NCBI RefSeq assembly: GCF_035917975.1
Contig: NZ_CP109130.1
Location: 4,340,001-4,404,000, forward strand
Reading direction: 5' to 3'
Source: Streptosporangium sp. NBC_01756
GTDB taxonomy: Bacteria; Actinomycetota; Actinomycetes; Streptosporangiales; Streptosporangiaceae
Length of the DNA stretch: 64,000 bases
Shown: piece after piece, positions 56,055 through 63,550 of the stretch
Numbering within the stretch: position 1 is the first letter of the stretch
How the letters are laid out: every line of letters starts with the position of its first letter
Position numbers and translations under genes: made by a program
The notes under the pieces: generated by a model
The model's input: only the letters and a program-made list of their open reading frames with translations
The model's database searches: none
What the model was told of the DNA's origin: nothing

Positions 56055-56909
56055 CTATCGGCTGGCCGATACGCCGATAGATTCCGGCAGAGATCCGATC
56101 TCGATCGGCCGTCCGTCGTAGCCGACCATCGCCACCCGCACCGCTGGATGCCGTCCACTCAGGTAGATCGCAAAGACCACGTCCGCCGGATCGCCCGCGT
56201 GGCTGCGTCCCGGATAGACGAAGAATCGCCAGCAGAGCTCCCGCCAGCTGTCGACGGGCTCCGTGCTGGACAGCAGCCGCTCGTGTGACCGCCAGGCCGA
56301 GCTCGACCGCAGGCGGCTGAGCGCGGTCGCCGGATCCAGCGGCCGCTGTTCGCAGGGGGCGCGATGCCGGAGCCGGGCGGCGGCCTCCTCGATCTCCGGG
56401 GAGAGCGCGATGAGCACCAGCAGCGCTCCGGCCGCGGCCAGTGCCTGTGACCACGTGATGCCGGCCACTATCGACCAGCCGGGGACCGGCGGGGCCCAGA
56501 CCGTCCCCAGAGCCATGGCGGTCAGCACCATGGTGCGGCCCAGCGAGCGCAGGCCCACCGGGATGGCGCTGACCTCGCCGAAGCAGCCGCAGCCCACATC
56601 TGGGCGGCGGCGGCGTAGCTCCCACAGGACATAGGTGGACACCGCGAAGAACGCGGCAGTGCCCCACCGGAAGAAGGGGTGACCGGTCGCCGTCAGGCCG
56701 ACCAGCAAGGCCAGCTCCACGGCCGCGCAGCCGAGCATGGCAGGCACCTGCCAGCGGGCGGCCATCAGCACCGCCGGTCCCAGCCTGCTCAGCGCACCCG
56801 GTTCCGAGTCGTTCACGGCCGTCCGCACCTTGGCGAGTGCGCCTGCGATCAGCAGCGCGCCCAGCACGGGTATCTGTGCGGTGGCGATCATCGTCAACAT
56901 CGCTGTCAC
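56055..56909 (-). CDS. MauE/DoxX-like redox membrane protein
   Basis: A 284-residue protein. Four membrane segments lie in the first 185 residues: AQIPVLGALLIAGALAKV, VPAMLGCAAVELALLVGL, FFRWGTAAFFAVSTYVL and ALAAAGALLVLIAL. The cysteine motif GCGCFGE after the third is typical of MauE-type proteins, which pass electrons for disulfide formation in exported partners. The C-terminal 100 residues are soluble and of unknown use. GTG at 56909 overlaps the stop of the Cys-rich gene as GTGA, so the two are made together and are probably enzyme and client. Confidence 0.82.
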   Translation of the reverse strand: MTAMLTMIATAQIPVLGALLIAGALAKVRTAVNDSEPGALSRLGPAVLMAARWQVPAMLGCAAVELALLVGLTATGHPFFRWGTAAFFAVSTYVLWELRRRRPDVGCGCFGEVSAIPVGLRSLGRTMVLTAMALGTVWAPPVPGWSIVAGITWSQALAAAGALLVLIALSPEIEEAAARLRHRAPCEQRPLDPATALSRLRSSSAWRSHERLLSSTEPVDSWRELCWRFFVYPGRSHAGDPADVVFAIYLSGRHPAVRVAMVGYDGRPIEIGSLPESIGVSASR

Positions 56910-57856
56910 CCCAATCCGACCCTGGCATTGAAACACCCTTTGGTCAGGTCTCCGCCGAGCTCCACGAAGGCGGTCGCCGACAGCTCCACGATCCGGCCCC
57001 GCGGGGAGGTGCCGCACTCCAGACACCGGTCGCAGAACCGGCCGGCCAGGCAGCCGCACGCCACGATCGGCAGGATCGAGGTACGGCCGGCGCACACGTT
57101 GCGCACATTGAGCATCGAGCCCAACGCGAGGTAGGGCAGGCCGGCGCAGGACACGCCGGCATCCTCGCAGTCGGTGTCGGAACGCTCCAACATGGGATAC
57201 GCCGCCCCCAGCTCGTCGCAGTCCAGGGCGTCCGACCAGGTGGCCGTGCCCGAGATCCGCGACTGCACGCCGTTGTAGCCGGCGGGCGGTGCGGGAACCG
57301 CCGTCCATCGGTAGGGCGGTTGCGAGGTCGCCGGCAACCGGGCGTGAGCCGTACCGCCCTCGCGGATCCCGATGGCGTCGAACAGGTAGCCGGGCTCGAA
57401 CTGCGGATGCCGTACCCGCAACCGTCCCGAGGCGCGGTAGGGGATGACGACCGTGCGCCGCCCCCGGTGCGGTCCGCAGTACAGCTCCACGAGCCAGTCC
57501 TTGGGGCCGGTGTCGACAGACTGGATCACTCCGGTGATCCGCGTGATATCCGCCCAGATCCGGTCCACCACCCGGCCGGACCGGAGCGCCTTGATGATCA
57601 CATGGGCGCCTATGGGCAGGTCGGTGGGGGCGAGGGCCTCACCGCGCCAGGCCGTCGCCCACGGGGCGATGACAAGGCGTTCCTCCCGGCCTTCGTAGGT
57701 CTCCACAACGATCAGATGCGGGCTGACGTCCAGGATCTCGCCGGTGACGGCCTGGAGGAGCTCGCCGTCGTCGGCAGCCGCTCCCGGCTCGTCGAGGGCC
57801 CGGCCAAGCGCGGCCGCCGCCAGAACACGGCGACGGTCAACGCTGTGGTGCGGCAT
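56906..57856 (-). CDS. Cys-rich protein with a double-psi-barrel-like C terminus
   Basis: A 316-residue protein. The first 30 residues are basic with no clear signal. A beta-rich domain (about 30-160) follows (VTGEILDVSPHLIVVET, GAHVIIKALRSGRVVDRI). The C-terminal 110 residues have eleven or so Cys, including CGCLAGRFCDRCLECG, and end GRIVELSATAFVELGG with GCFNARVGL, like the double-psi barrel of RlpA/expansin folds. It is encoded with a MauE-like protein, which could form its disulfides. Relatives appear in actinobacteria; I know no function. ATG at 57856 with GGGGAG is preferred over GTG at 57862. Confidence 0.65.
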   Translation of the reverse strand: MPHHSVDRRRVLAAAALGRALDEPGAAADDGELLQAVTGEILDVSPHLIVVETYEGREERLVIAPWATAWRGEALAPTDLPIGAHVIIKALRSGRVVDRIWADITRITGVIQSVDTGPKDWLVELYCGPHRGRRTVVIPYRASGRLRVRHPQFEPGYLFDAIGIREGGTAHARLPATSQPPYRWTAVPAPPAGYNGVQSRISGTATWSDALDCDELGAAYPMLERSDTDCEDAGVSCAGLPYLALGSMLNVRNVCAGRTSILPIVACGCLAGRFCDRCLECGTSPRGRIVELSATAFVELGGDLTKGCFNARVGLG

Positions 57857-58163
57857 GGTCACTCCCCATGGTTCGCCGAGGTTTCCCCGCTAGCGTCACA
57901 CGCCCACAGGGACCTCGCTCTTCGCTTACGCCAACAGATCAGGCAGGTGTCCGACCACGTATCAGAATTTCCATCCCCGGTACAACGCCTTGTCATCCGT
58001 TCGTGGCGAACCCGTGGCCCATACTTCTCGGGCTCGTGATCACAAAATCGGTCCTGTTTTTGCCATTAAGGGGATGAAATATAGGTTCTGGTTCAGCCGG
58101 ATTAGGGGCTGCGGCTGCGATTCTGGCCACGAGACGCACCCTGACCACGGGTTGGTGATCGCG
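57857..58163. promoter_or_regulatory. Divergent promoter region before the sigma factor gene
   Basis: A 307-bp gap between divergent genes at 57856 (-) and 58164 (+). The sigma-factor frame is open upstream to 57990, but without coding-like composition. No defined -35/-10 pair or palindrome could be assigned. Confidence 0.4.
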
Positions 58164-58679
58164 GTGACCGGCGGAACCCACGAGGAGTTCCGCGAGTACG
58201 TCGTTGCTCGCGGACCCGCCCTGCTGCGCGCCGCCCGCCGGCTCACCGGACATCCCAACGACGCCGAAGACCTGCTCCAGTCGGCGCTGGTCAAGACCTA
58301 CCTCGCCTGGGACCGCATTCAGGACCGCGCAGCATTGGACGCCTATGTGCGCCGGGCGATGGTCAACATCAACATCTCCTGGTGGCGCCGGCGCAGGTTG
58401 GAGGAGTATCCCTCGGGTGAGATCCCCGAACAGGTCTCCGTCGACGGTCACGTCTACCTGCCCGAGCAGGTGGAGCAGGCCCTCGACCGGCTTCCCACCC
58501 GCATGCGGGCCGCCGTCATGCTGCGCTACTACGAGGACATGACCGAACCGGAGATCGCCAGGGCACTGGGAATCAGCGTCGGTACGGTGAAGAGCACCGT
58601 CTCGCGGGCCATGGCCAAGCTCCGCGGCGATCTCGCCGTCCCGGAGCAGCGGCGACTGGAGTCGAGGACCAGCGCCTGA
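58164..58679 (+). CDS. SigE-family RNA polymerase sigma factor (ECF-like)
   Basis: About 171 residues. Region 2 is seen in FREYVVARGPALLRAARRL and DAEDLLQSALVKTYLAWDRI; region 4 in MRAAVMLRYYEDMTEPEIA and RALGISVGTVKSTVSRAM. This is the small SigE/SigL-type ECF family of streptomycetes and relatives. Its target genes cannot be read here. GTG at 58164 (MTGGTHEEFREYV) is preferred; GTG at 58155 is three codons upstream. No anti-sigma gene is adjacent. Confidence 0.9.
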   Translation: MTGGTHEEFREYVVARGPALLRAARRLTGHPNDAEDLLQSALVKTYLAWDRIQDRAALDAYVRRAMVNINISWWRRRRLEEYPSGEIPEQVSVDGHVYLPEQVEQALDRLPTRMRAAVMLRYYEDMTEPEIARALGISVGTVKSTVSRAMAKLRGDLAVPEQRRLESRTSA

Positions 58680-58700
58680 CCGGTGGCCGCCGGCAGAGCG

Positions 58701-59207
58701 TCAGTCGGACGGTGCGAGCTCGCCCTCCGCCGTGTCGCGTACCGCCCCCGCCGTGGCGCACGGCCGTACGGCGTCGCGGATGATTCTGAGCGTGTCCAGG
58801 AAGGTGCTGAGCTGCTCGGGAGTGAGCAGGCCGGTGAACCAGGTCTCGACGTCGGCCAGATGATCGGGGAGCACGGCACCGAGCCGATCGACGCCCGCGT
58901 CGGTGATGGCCGCGTAGGAGGCTCGGCGGTCGGTGGAACACGGCTGCCTCATGACGAGCCCATCGCGCTCCAGCCGGTCCACGACCCTGGTCACCCCGCT
59001 GGTGGACAGCCCGGTCTGCGCGGCCAGATCGCTCATGCGCAGGCTCTGGCCCGGCGAGCGCGCCAGCCGGATCAGGGCCTCGAAGTCGATGTCCGAGAGC
59101 CCCCCGGCGGAGAAGGACAGATGCGTCTTCGCCAGCAGGCCGGTGTAGGCCTCGGCAAGAAGGCCCATCGCGGTCAGCCGGGAGTCGTCAAAGGGGATCA
59201 CGTTCAC
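58701..59207 (-). CDS. MarR-family transcriptional regulator
   Basis: A 168-residue winged-helix protein. The DNA-binding part has LSDIDFEALIRLARSPGQSL, RMSDLAAQTGLSTSGVTRVV and DRLERDGLVMRQPCSTDRRA, with the wing Asp-Arg-Arg conserved. The GTG at 59207 is chosen; GTG at 59201 is close. It is divergent from the YceI-like gene, and the gap contains the palindrome GGAATATTCC. It may repress that gene under oxidative or organic-acid stress, by analogy with other MarR/YceI pairs. Confidence 0.9.
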   Translation of the reverse strand: MNVIPFDDSRLTAMGLLAEAYTGLLAKTHLSFSAGGLSDIDFEALIRLARSPGQSLRMSDLAAQTGLSTSGVTRVVDRLERDGLVMRQPCSTDRRASYAAITDAGVDRLGAVLPDHLADVETWFTGLLTPEQLSTFLDTLRIIRDAVRPCATAGAVRDTAEGELAPSD

Positions 59208-59233
59208 ACTGTATCCGACGATAGTTGACGAGT

Positions 59234-59243
59234 GGAATATTCC
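59234..59243. promoter_or_regulatory. Palindrome between marR and the yceI-like gene
   Basis: GGAATATTCC is a perfect 10-bp palindrome, flanked by CGAGT on the left and TCGTG on the right, 27 bp from the MarR start and 60 bp before the YceI start. It is a likely MarR operator. Confidence 0.55.
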
Positions 59244-59302
59244 TCGTGTAGAAATCTGTTGTCGCAAACATCCGCACAGCAAGTACGCCATCGGGAGTAG
59301 AC

Positions 59303-59863
59303 ATGACCACTCGGACCTGGGAAAACCTTCAGCTCCCCACCGCAGGCACGTTCGCCCTCGACGCCGCTCACACCCATATCGGCTTTGTCGTCAAGCACAT
59401 GATGGTGAGCAAGGTCCGCGGAAGCTTCACCGACTTCGCCGGGACCGTCACGGTCGCCGAGAACCCGCTGGACTCCTCCGCCCAGCTCTCGATCAAGACC
59501 GGGAGCATCACCACCGGCATCGCCGACCGTGACGGGCACCTGCGCGGCGACGACTTCCTCTCGGTGGAGAAGTTTCCCGAGATCACCTTCAACAGCACCC
59601 GCGTAGCCGGCCACTCCGGCGACGAGTTCACCCTCCTGGGCGACCTCACCATCCGTGACGTCACCAAGCAGGTCGAGCTCACCGTCGAGTACGGCGGCGC
59701 CGGCACCAACCCGTGGGGTCAGGACGTCTGGGGCTTCTCCATCACGACCGAGATCGACCGTGAGGAGTTCGGACTGACCTGGAACCAGGCCCTGGAGACC
59801 GGCGGCGTCCTGGTCGGCAAGAAGATCAAGATCGAGATCGAGGGCGAGGCCAACCCCGCCTGA
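59303..59863 (+). CDS. YceI-family lipocalin-like protein
   Basis: A 186-residue all-beta protein. The pattern FALDAAHTHIGFVVKHMMVS, KVRGSFTDFAGTVTV, IADRDGHLRGDDFLSVEKFP and EFGLTWNQALETGGVLVG is typical of YceI, which binds polyisoprenoids in an extended barrel. Unlike E. coli YceI, it has no signal peptide, so it is cytoplasmic or exported by another route. ATG at 59303 with GGGAG upstream. It is divergent from a MarR regulator. Confidence 0.95.
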   Translation: MTTRTWENLQLPTAGTFALDAAHTHIGFVVKHMMVSKVRGSFTDFAGTVTVAENPLDSSAQLSIKTGSITTGIADRDGHLRGDDFLSVEKFPEITFNSTRVAGHSGDEFTLLGDLTIRDVTKQVELTVEYGGAGTNPWGQDVWGFSITTEIDREEFGLTWNQALETGGVLVGKKIKIEIEGEANPA

Positions 59864-60026
59864 TCTCCACGATCTGTCCGGACTCCTTCCTCGTAATGAT
59901 CGTGAGACGCTCGTGGCGATCGTGAGGCGGGGAGGGGGTCCTTGCACGTCTGCCAGGCGAGACATTCCATCTTGTACTGTGAGAATCCCCAGGTTCCACA
60001 CCGCTTTCACCTGGGAAGTCATGATT

Positions 60027-60070
60027 CTGTCCACAGGGGTGGGCAAAGTTATCCACAGACAGTGGATAAC
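60027..60070. promoter_or_regulatory. Cluster of DnaA boxes
   Basis: TTATCCACA (60049-60057) is a perfect consensus box. GTGGATAAC (60062-60070) is the same box on the other strand (GTTATCCAC). CTGTCCACA (60027-60035) is a weaker third. Three boxes in 44 bp are not expected by chance in high-GC DNA. oriC itself would hold many more boxes beside dnaA and dnaN, which are absent, so this is a satellite site. Confidence 0.72.
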
Positions 60071-60110
60071 TTCCCTGTTCCCGCTCTCGGTGACGTGGCC
60101 GCCAACCGCT

Positions 60111-60139
60111 TTGCTGCCATGGCGAATGGCCGGTACTCT
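60111..60139 (+). promoter_or_regulatory. Promoter of tRNA-Ser(GCU)
   Basis: TTGCTG (60111-60116), a 17-bp spacer and TACTCT (60134-60139) form a housekeeping-type promoter, 23 bp before the mature tRNA 5' end. Confidence 0.55.
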
Positions 60140-60161
60140 GTGCTGAGCCAGCAGGCAACCA

Positions 60162-60250
60162 GGAGGCTTCGCCTAGTCCGGTCTATGGCGCCGCACTGCT
60201 AATGCGGTTTGGCAGCAATGCCATCGGGAGTTCAAATCTCCCAGCCTCCG
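60162..60250 (+). tRNA. tRNA-Ser, anticodon GCU
   Basis: GGAGGCT (60162-60168) pairs with AGCCTCC (60243-60249), with discriminator G at 60250. The anticodon stem CCGCA/TGCGG encloses CTGCTAA, giving anticodon GCT. A long variable arm precedes GGGAG-TTCAAAT-CTCCC. CCA is not encoded. A terminator follows at once, and beyond it are arm-type repeats and mobile-element debris, so the gene has probably been an integration site. Confidence 0.96.
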
Positions 60251-60259
60251 CAGGTCAGA

Positions 60260-60293
60260 GGCCCTCTCCCAGATTCTGGGAGAGGGCCTTTTT
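60260..60293 (+). terminator. Terminator of tRNA-Ser(GCU)
   Basis: GGCCCTCTCCCA, loop GATTC and TGGGAGAGGGCC form a perfect 12-bp stem followed by TTTTT, 9 bp after the tRNA. A classical intrinsic terminator. Confidence 0.92.
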
Positions 60294-60310
60294 GATGCCT
60301 GAACCCTGCC

Positions 60311-60334
60311 GGGTTGCAGTTTGGGTTGCAGTTC
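60311..60334 (+). repeat. Arm-type direct repeats next to tRNA-Ser(GCU)
   Basis: GGGTTGCAGTTT (60311-60322) and GGGTTGCAGTTC (60323-60334) are adjacent 12-bp direct repeats, 61 bp from the tRNA end. Such repeats flank att cores of actinomycete integrative elements and bind the integrase N-terminal domain. Confidence 0.55.
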
Positions 60335-60389
60335 TCACCCGTCGTCCCAGAGTGCGGACCCCATGCGTGTGCTTGCGTCCTGCATGAGA

Positions 60390-60550
60390 GCGCCACCGAC
60401 GCGACCGTCCGCTCGCCCTCCAGCACCATCCGGACGGCCTCTTCCTTGAACTCCGATGAGAACTGCCTGCGACGCCTCGTCACGTACCTACCTCTTCCAG
60501 GCTTCTGTCAGCTTATGTAGCCGACTGTCCGGAATCTGCTGGGCACCTCA
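60390..60550 (-). mobile_element. IS3-family element, orfA 5' fragment with left end
   Basis: Read on the minus strand, the element end TGAGGTGCCCAGCAG begins at 60550. The transposase N terminus MTRRRRQFSSEFKEEAVRM starts at 60483, and homology stops after TVASVA near 60390. It matches the copy at 63147-63305 closely over about 160 bp, in the same orientation. It is a fragment that cannot make transposase. Confidence 0.85.
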
Positions 60551-60629
60551 GAGCCACTACGTCCGCTTCTGCCGATGAGCGGACGATGCCTCGGCGAGGT
60601 GTGTCAGGGTCAGATGGCATGGTTCAGGT

Positions 60630-61022
60630 ATGCCGATCACCGCCGATGAGCTTCGTCCATACTTCCGATCAGCGTGGGGCGCCGACACCTGCTACCCCGA
60701 CAGTCGGGAGGAGTGGACTCCCCGGAACCCAGCCCGCGATCAGTGCGGCATGACGGCGCTGGTCGTGCAGGACATCCTGGGCGGTGATCTGATCATCGGC
60801 GAGGTCCACGTGGGCGGCGTGCAGATCGGCCACCACTACTGGAACCGGCTACTGGATGGTTCCGAAGTGGACCTCACCGCGGACCAGTTCCGGCCGGATG
60901 AGGAGGTGGTGGGCGGCAAAGTGGTCGCTCGACCGCCGGACGCTCCGTGCCGTCACCGCGAGCAGTACGAACTCTTGCGCGAGCGAGTACTTGAAGCGCT
61001 GGCCGCCGATGCGCGGTCCTGA
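60630..61022 (+). CDS. YunG-family protein
   Basis: A 130-residue soluble protein. The conserved cysteine and glutamine region NPARDQCGMTALVVQDILGG is followed by HHYWNRLLDGSEVDLTADQF, as in the YunG family. The Cys, His and Asp/Asn pattern resembles transglutaminase/NlpC-like folds, which is only an inference. The function is unknown. ATG at 60630. It lies between two IS3 remnants and may have come or moved with them. Confidence 0.82.
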   Translation: MPITADELRPYFRSAWGADTCYPDSREEWTPRNPARDQCGMTALVVQDILGGDLIIGEVHVGGVQIGHHYWNRLLDGSEVDLTADQFRPDEEVVGGKVVARPPDAPCRHREQYELLRERVLEALAADARS

Positions 61023-61153
61023 GCCATCGCACGACTCTGCCGCTGGTGGCGCGCGCCAACGTGCCGAAATGCGATCGCGGCTCCGAGGGATCGGCTGCTG
61101 TCGGTGCCGTCTGCTTTGCTTTCTTCTCCGTGAACGCATCAAGGAGGACGCTC

Positions 61154-62113
61154 GTGGCTCGACTCCCCTCACCCCACCCCGTCGATCTCACACCGCGGCG
61201 CTGGTGGGGTGACCACCTCGCAGTGCCGGTCGGGCTGGGGGGCAACACGTTCGGCCGCACCACCGACGCCGCTGCATCCCATCGGGTCCTCGATGCGTTC
61301 GCCGAAGCCGGAGGTGCGCTGGTCGACACCGCCGACACCTACTCCGACGGAGCATCGGAGGCCATCGTTGGAGCCTGGATGCGTGACCGGAAGAACCGCG
61401 ACCAGGTGGTGGTGTCGACGAAGGGCGGCAACCACCCGCGTTTCGAGGGACTGTCCGCGACCACCGTGGCCGCTGCTGTCGAAGAGTCGCTGCGTCGACT
61501 GGGCACCGACTACATCGACCTGTACTTCGCGCACTACCAGGACGACCGGACGCCGATCGAGGAGAGCGCGGCAGCGTTCGACGCTCTGGTCCGGGCCGGC
61601 AAGATCCGGGCCATCGGACTCTCGAACTTCACCGCCGACGCCGTCCGTGAGTGGATCGACACCGCTGGCAGCGGCGGCTTCGCCGCACCGGTCGCGCTCC
61701 AACCGCACTACAGCCTGGTTCATCGGCAGCCGTTCGAGGGGGAGTTCGCCCCGCTTGCGAGCGAGACCGGTCTTGCGGTGCTTCCTTACCGGGCCCTCGG
61801 TGGCGGATTCCTGTCGGGCAAGTACCGCACCGATGCTGACACCGAGGACCGAGCCAGGGGAGCCGGCGTGCGACCTCTGCTCACGCCTGAGGGCCTCCAC
61901 CTGCTCGACACCATCGACGCGATCGCCCACGACCATCACGCTCGGGCCGCCACGATCGCTCTGGCCTGGCTGATGCACCAACCGGCCGTTACGGCACCGT
62001 TGGCCTCCGCCACCTCCCGTGCGCAGCTCGAAGAGCTCCTGGCAGCGCCAGCCGTCACGCTGGACGAAGCGGAGATCACCCGCCTCAACACCGCAGCCGA
62101 TGACCTTGCATAG
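61154..62113 (+). CDS. Aldo/keto reductase
   Basis: A 319-residue TIM-barrel NADPH-dependent oxidoreductase. The catalytic tetrad is visible: Asp and Tyr in ALVDTADTYSDGASE, Lys in VVVSTKGGNH and His in YFAHYQDDRTP. The cofactor-binding end has PLASATSRAQLEELL. The group is the YajO/AKR11-like branch with broad carbonyl substrates. GTG at 61154 has an ideal AAGGAGG six bases before it. It lies between IS3 remnants, downstream of the YunG-like gene by about 130 bp. Confidence 0.92.
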   Translation: MARLPSPHPVDLTPRRWWGDHLAVPVGLGGNTFGRTTDAAASHRVLDAFAEAGGALVDTADTYSDGASEAIVGAWMRDRKNRDQVVVSTKGGNHPRFEGLSATTVAAAVEESLRRLGTDYIDLYFAHYQDDRTPIEESAAAFDALVRAGKIRAIGLSNFTADAVREWIDTAGSGGFAAPVALQPHYSLVHRQPFEGEFAPLASETGLAVLPYRALGGGFLSGKYRTDADTEDRARGAGVRPLLTPEGLHLLDTIDAIAHDHHARAATIALAWLMHQPAVTAPLASATSRAQLEELLAAPAVTLDEAEITRLNTAADDLA

Positions 62114-62299
62114 ACCGGGGCGTCCTGGCCAGCTCGTGCCCGGCTGTGAGCTGGATTTACCGGTGAGAACGCACGGACATGCCGCAGAGCGTGAGCGTCG
62201 CCCGGTTCGGAACAGCCAGGACTGTCAAGCATGTCCCGAGACAGGACATTTGATCACGCCAACACACACTGCCGAATTGTTCTCATAGGTATCAAGGGC

Positions 62300-62825
62300 G
62301 GCGCTCCGCGCAGCCAGTTCGGGCAGGCCGGAGAGCAGGGTTCGTAGCGGAGTGCTTCGACCATCCGGGCCGCGTGCTGGTGCTGGTGCTGGGCGGGGTT
62401 GTCGGTGTCGAGGGTGTCGCCGAGGCTCTTGGTCAGGTACTTGGACAGGTAGCGGATGCACTGGTCGGCGTCGGGGGTGCCGGCGAGGATGCCCTGCACG
62501 TCGACTTGGGGGCCGAAGCGGACCACGTGTAGGGGTTCGGTCTTGTCGTCGGTGTCGAGCCGGTCGAGTGCCTCCCGCCAGGTCGGCAGGAGTTCTTCGG
62601 TGGCCGGGTCGAGGTAGTCGCCGTCTTGACCGTCTGAGTAAGTCTTTCCGTCGGGAAGGTCGGCCCGCGGCGTCCATACCGGCAGGTGATCGCCGTCGAA
62701 CTTGACCTCGTCGACGGATGGCCACCACACCTGGTGATAGGTGGCCGCGGCGATGGCCTTGATCCCCGCGCGTGGCATGGTGCCCCGTACGGCCATGTGC
62801 AGGTGCGGGGCGAGCCGTTTTTGTG
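62300..62825 (-). pseudogene. RepSA-type replication initiator, internal fragment
   Basis: On the minus strand this reads LAPHLHMAVRGTMPRAGIKA, then YHQVWWPSVDEV, VVRFGPQVDVQGILAGTPDA, QCIRYLSKYLTKSLGDTLD and VEALRYEPCSPACPNWLR. This is the central part of the replication initiator of pSAM2-like integrative and conjugative elements (AICEs). Both ends are missing: the left joins IS3 orfB sequence near 62825, the right becomes random after NWLR. No other AICE gene is nearby. The intact protein would be about 450-500 residues. Confidence 0.82.
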
Positions 62826-62948
62826 GGAGGCCGGCCGCTCACGCCATTCGTAGTAGCCCGAGCGGGAAACGCCCAGCCAGGCGCACATCTTCATGATCGG
62901 ATGGCAGGCCTTCTCCGCATCGATGAGCTCGTACTTGGCGAGCGTCAT
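62826..62948 (-). pseudogene. IS3-family OrfB transposase, N-terminal fragment
   Basis: ATG at 62948 overlaps the stop of OrfA. About 40 residues remain, with the OrfB helix-turn-helix start MCAWLGVSRSGYYEWRERP. The DDE catalytic domain is gone; the frame continues by chance into the antisense of another reading of the Rep fragment. It shows where the IS was broken and joined to AICE DNA. Confidence 0.82.
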
Positions 62949-63238
62949 CGAGTCTCTGCCGCGAAGAAGGCCGCTTTTTTCAAGAAGATCAACTTCTCGC
63001 GCAGCTCGGCGTTCTCCCGCTCCAACTCCCGGATCCGGGCCCGCTCCGGCCCGGAAACCGGCGGCGGCTGCTCATCCTGAGCACTCACGATCCGATGCCG
63101 GTTGACCCAGCTGCCCAGAGTGCTGGCGTTGATCCCGAACTCGCGCGCCACCGACGCGACCGTCCGATCACCCTCCAGCACCATGCGGATGGCTTCTTCC
63201 TTGAACTCCGGCGAGAACTGCCTACGACGCCTCGTCAC
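62945..63238 (-). CDS. IS3-family OrfA transposase
   Basis: A 97-residue protein. The helix-turn-helix is EFKEEAIRMVLEGDRTVASV and AREFGINASTLGSWVNRH; a leucine-zipper-like coiled coil follows (RARIRELERENAELREKLIF). It binds the IS ends and, with OrfB made by frameshift, forms the active transposase. GTG at 63238. The gene is intact, but OrfB is truncated, so the element cannot move by itself. The last four bases overlap the OrfB start. Confidence 0.93.
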   Translation of the reverse strand: MTRRRRQFSPEFKEEAIRMVLEGDRTVASVAREFGINASTLGSWVNRHRIVSAQDEQPPPVSGPERARIRELERENAELREKLIFLKKAAFFAAETR

Positions 63239-63290
63239 GTACTTACCTTTTCCAGACTTCTGTCAGCTTATGTAGCCGACTGTTCGGAAT

Positions 63291-63305
63291 CTGCTGGGCA
63301 CCTCA
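63291..63305 (-). mobile_element. Terminal end of the second IS3 copy
   Basis: CTGCTGGGCACCTCA ends the homology shared with the first copy (60536-60550). Read outward-in it starts TGAGGTGCCCAGCAG, with the TG terminus common in IS3 elements. The opposite end of the IS is not present in the window. Confidence 0.75.
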
Positions 63306-63550
63306 TCACACGGCTGCCAACGCGCACCGGCCAATCCGACAGCGAGCGCGGCCGGCGGGCTAGGCATTGACGAACAACGCCGCGGCATACTCGACAACGA
63401 ACCCAATGTTCGGGCTCACCTGCAAACCCGCCCAGCCAATGCGCACAAACGGTCACAGCCGTGCGGACACACGTTGCGGAACGGCGGCGGGATGCGGGTG
63501 CCACCCGACGCGATGTTGTACCGTACCGGGCGGACGTATGAGGCGGGGGC

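Larger units (their letters stand above)
59864..60161. other. Intergenic region with DnaA boxes and tRNA promoter
   Basis: About 300 bp without a gene. It contains three DnaA-box-like sequences (60027-60070) and, at its right end, the promoter of tRNA-Ser(GCU). Both are listed separately. Confidence 0.5.
60294..60629. other. Mobile-element debris, no intact gene
   Basis: This 336-bp stretch contains two arm-type repeats (60311-60334), a short unidentified piece and the truncated IS3 end (60390-60550). The last 80 bp form the leader of the YunG-like gene. No intact gene is seen. Confidence 0.5.

Noticed and set aside
60027-60070. oriC
   Set aside because: Only three DnaA boxes and no dnaA, dnaN or gyrB nearby; kept as a satellite cluster.
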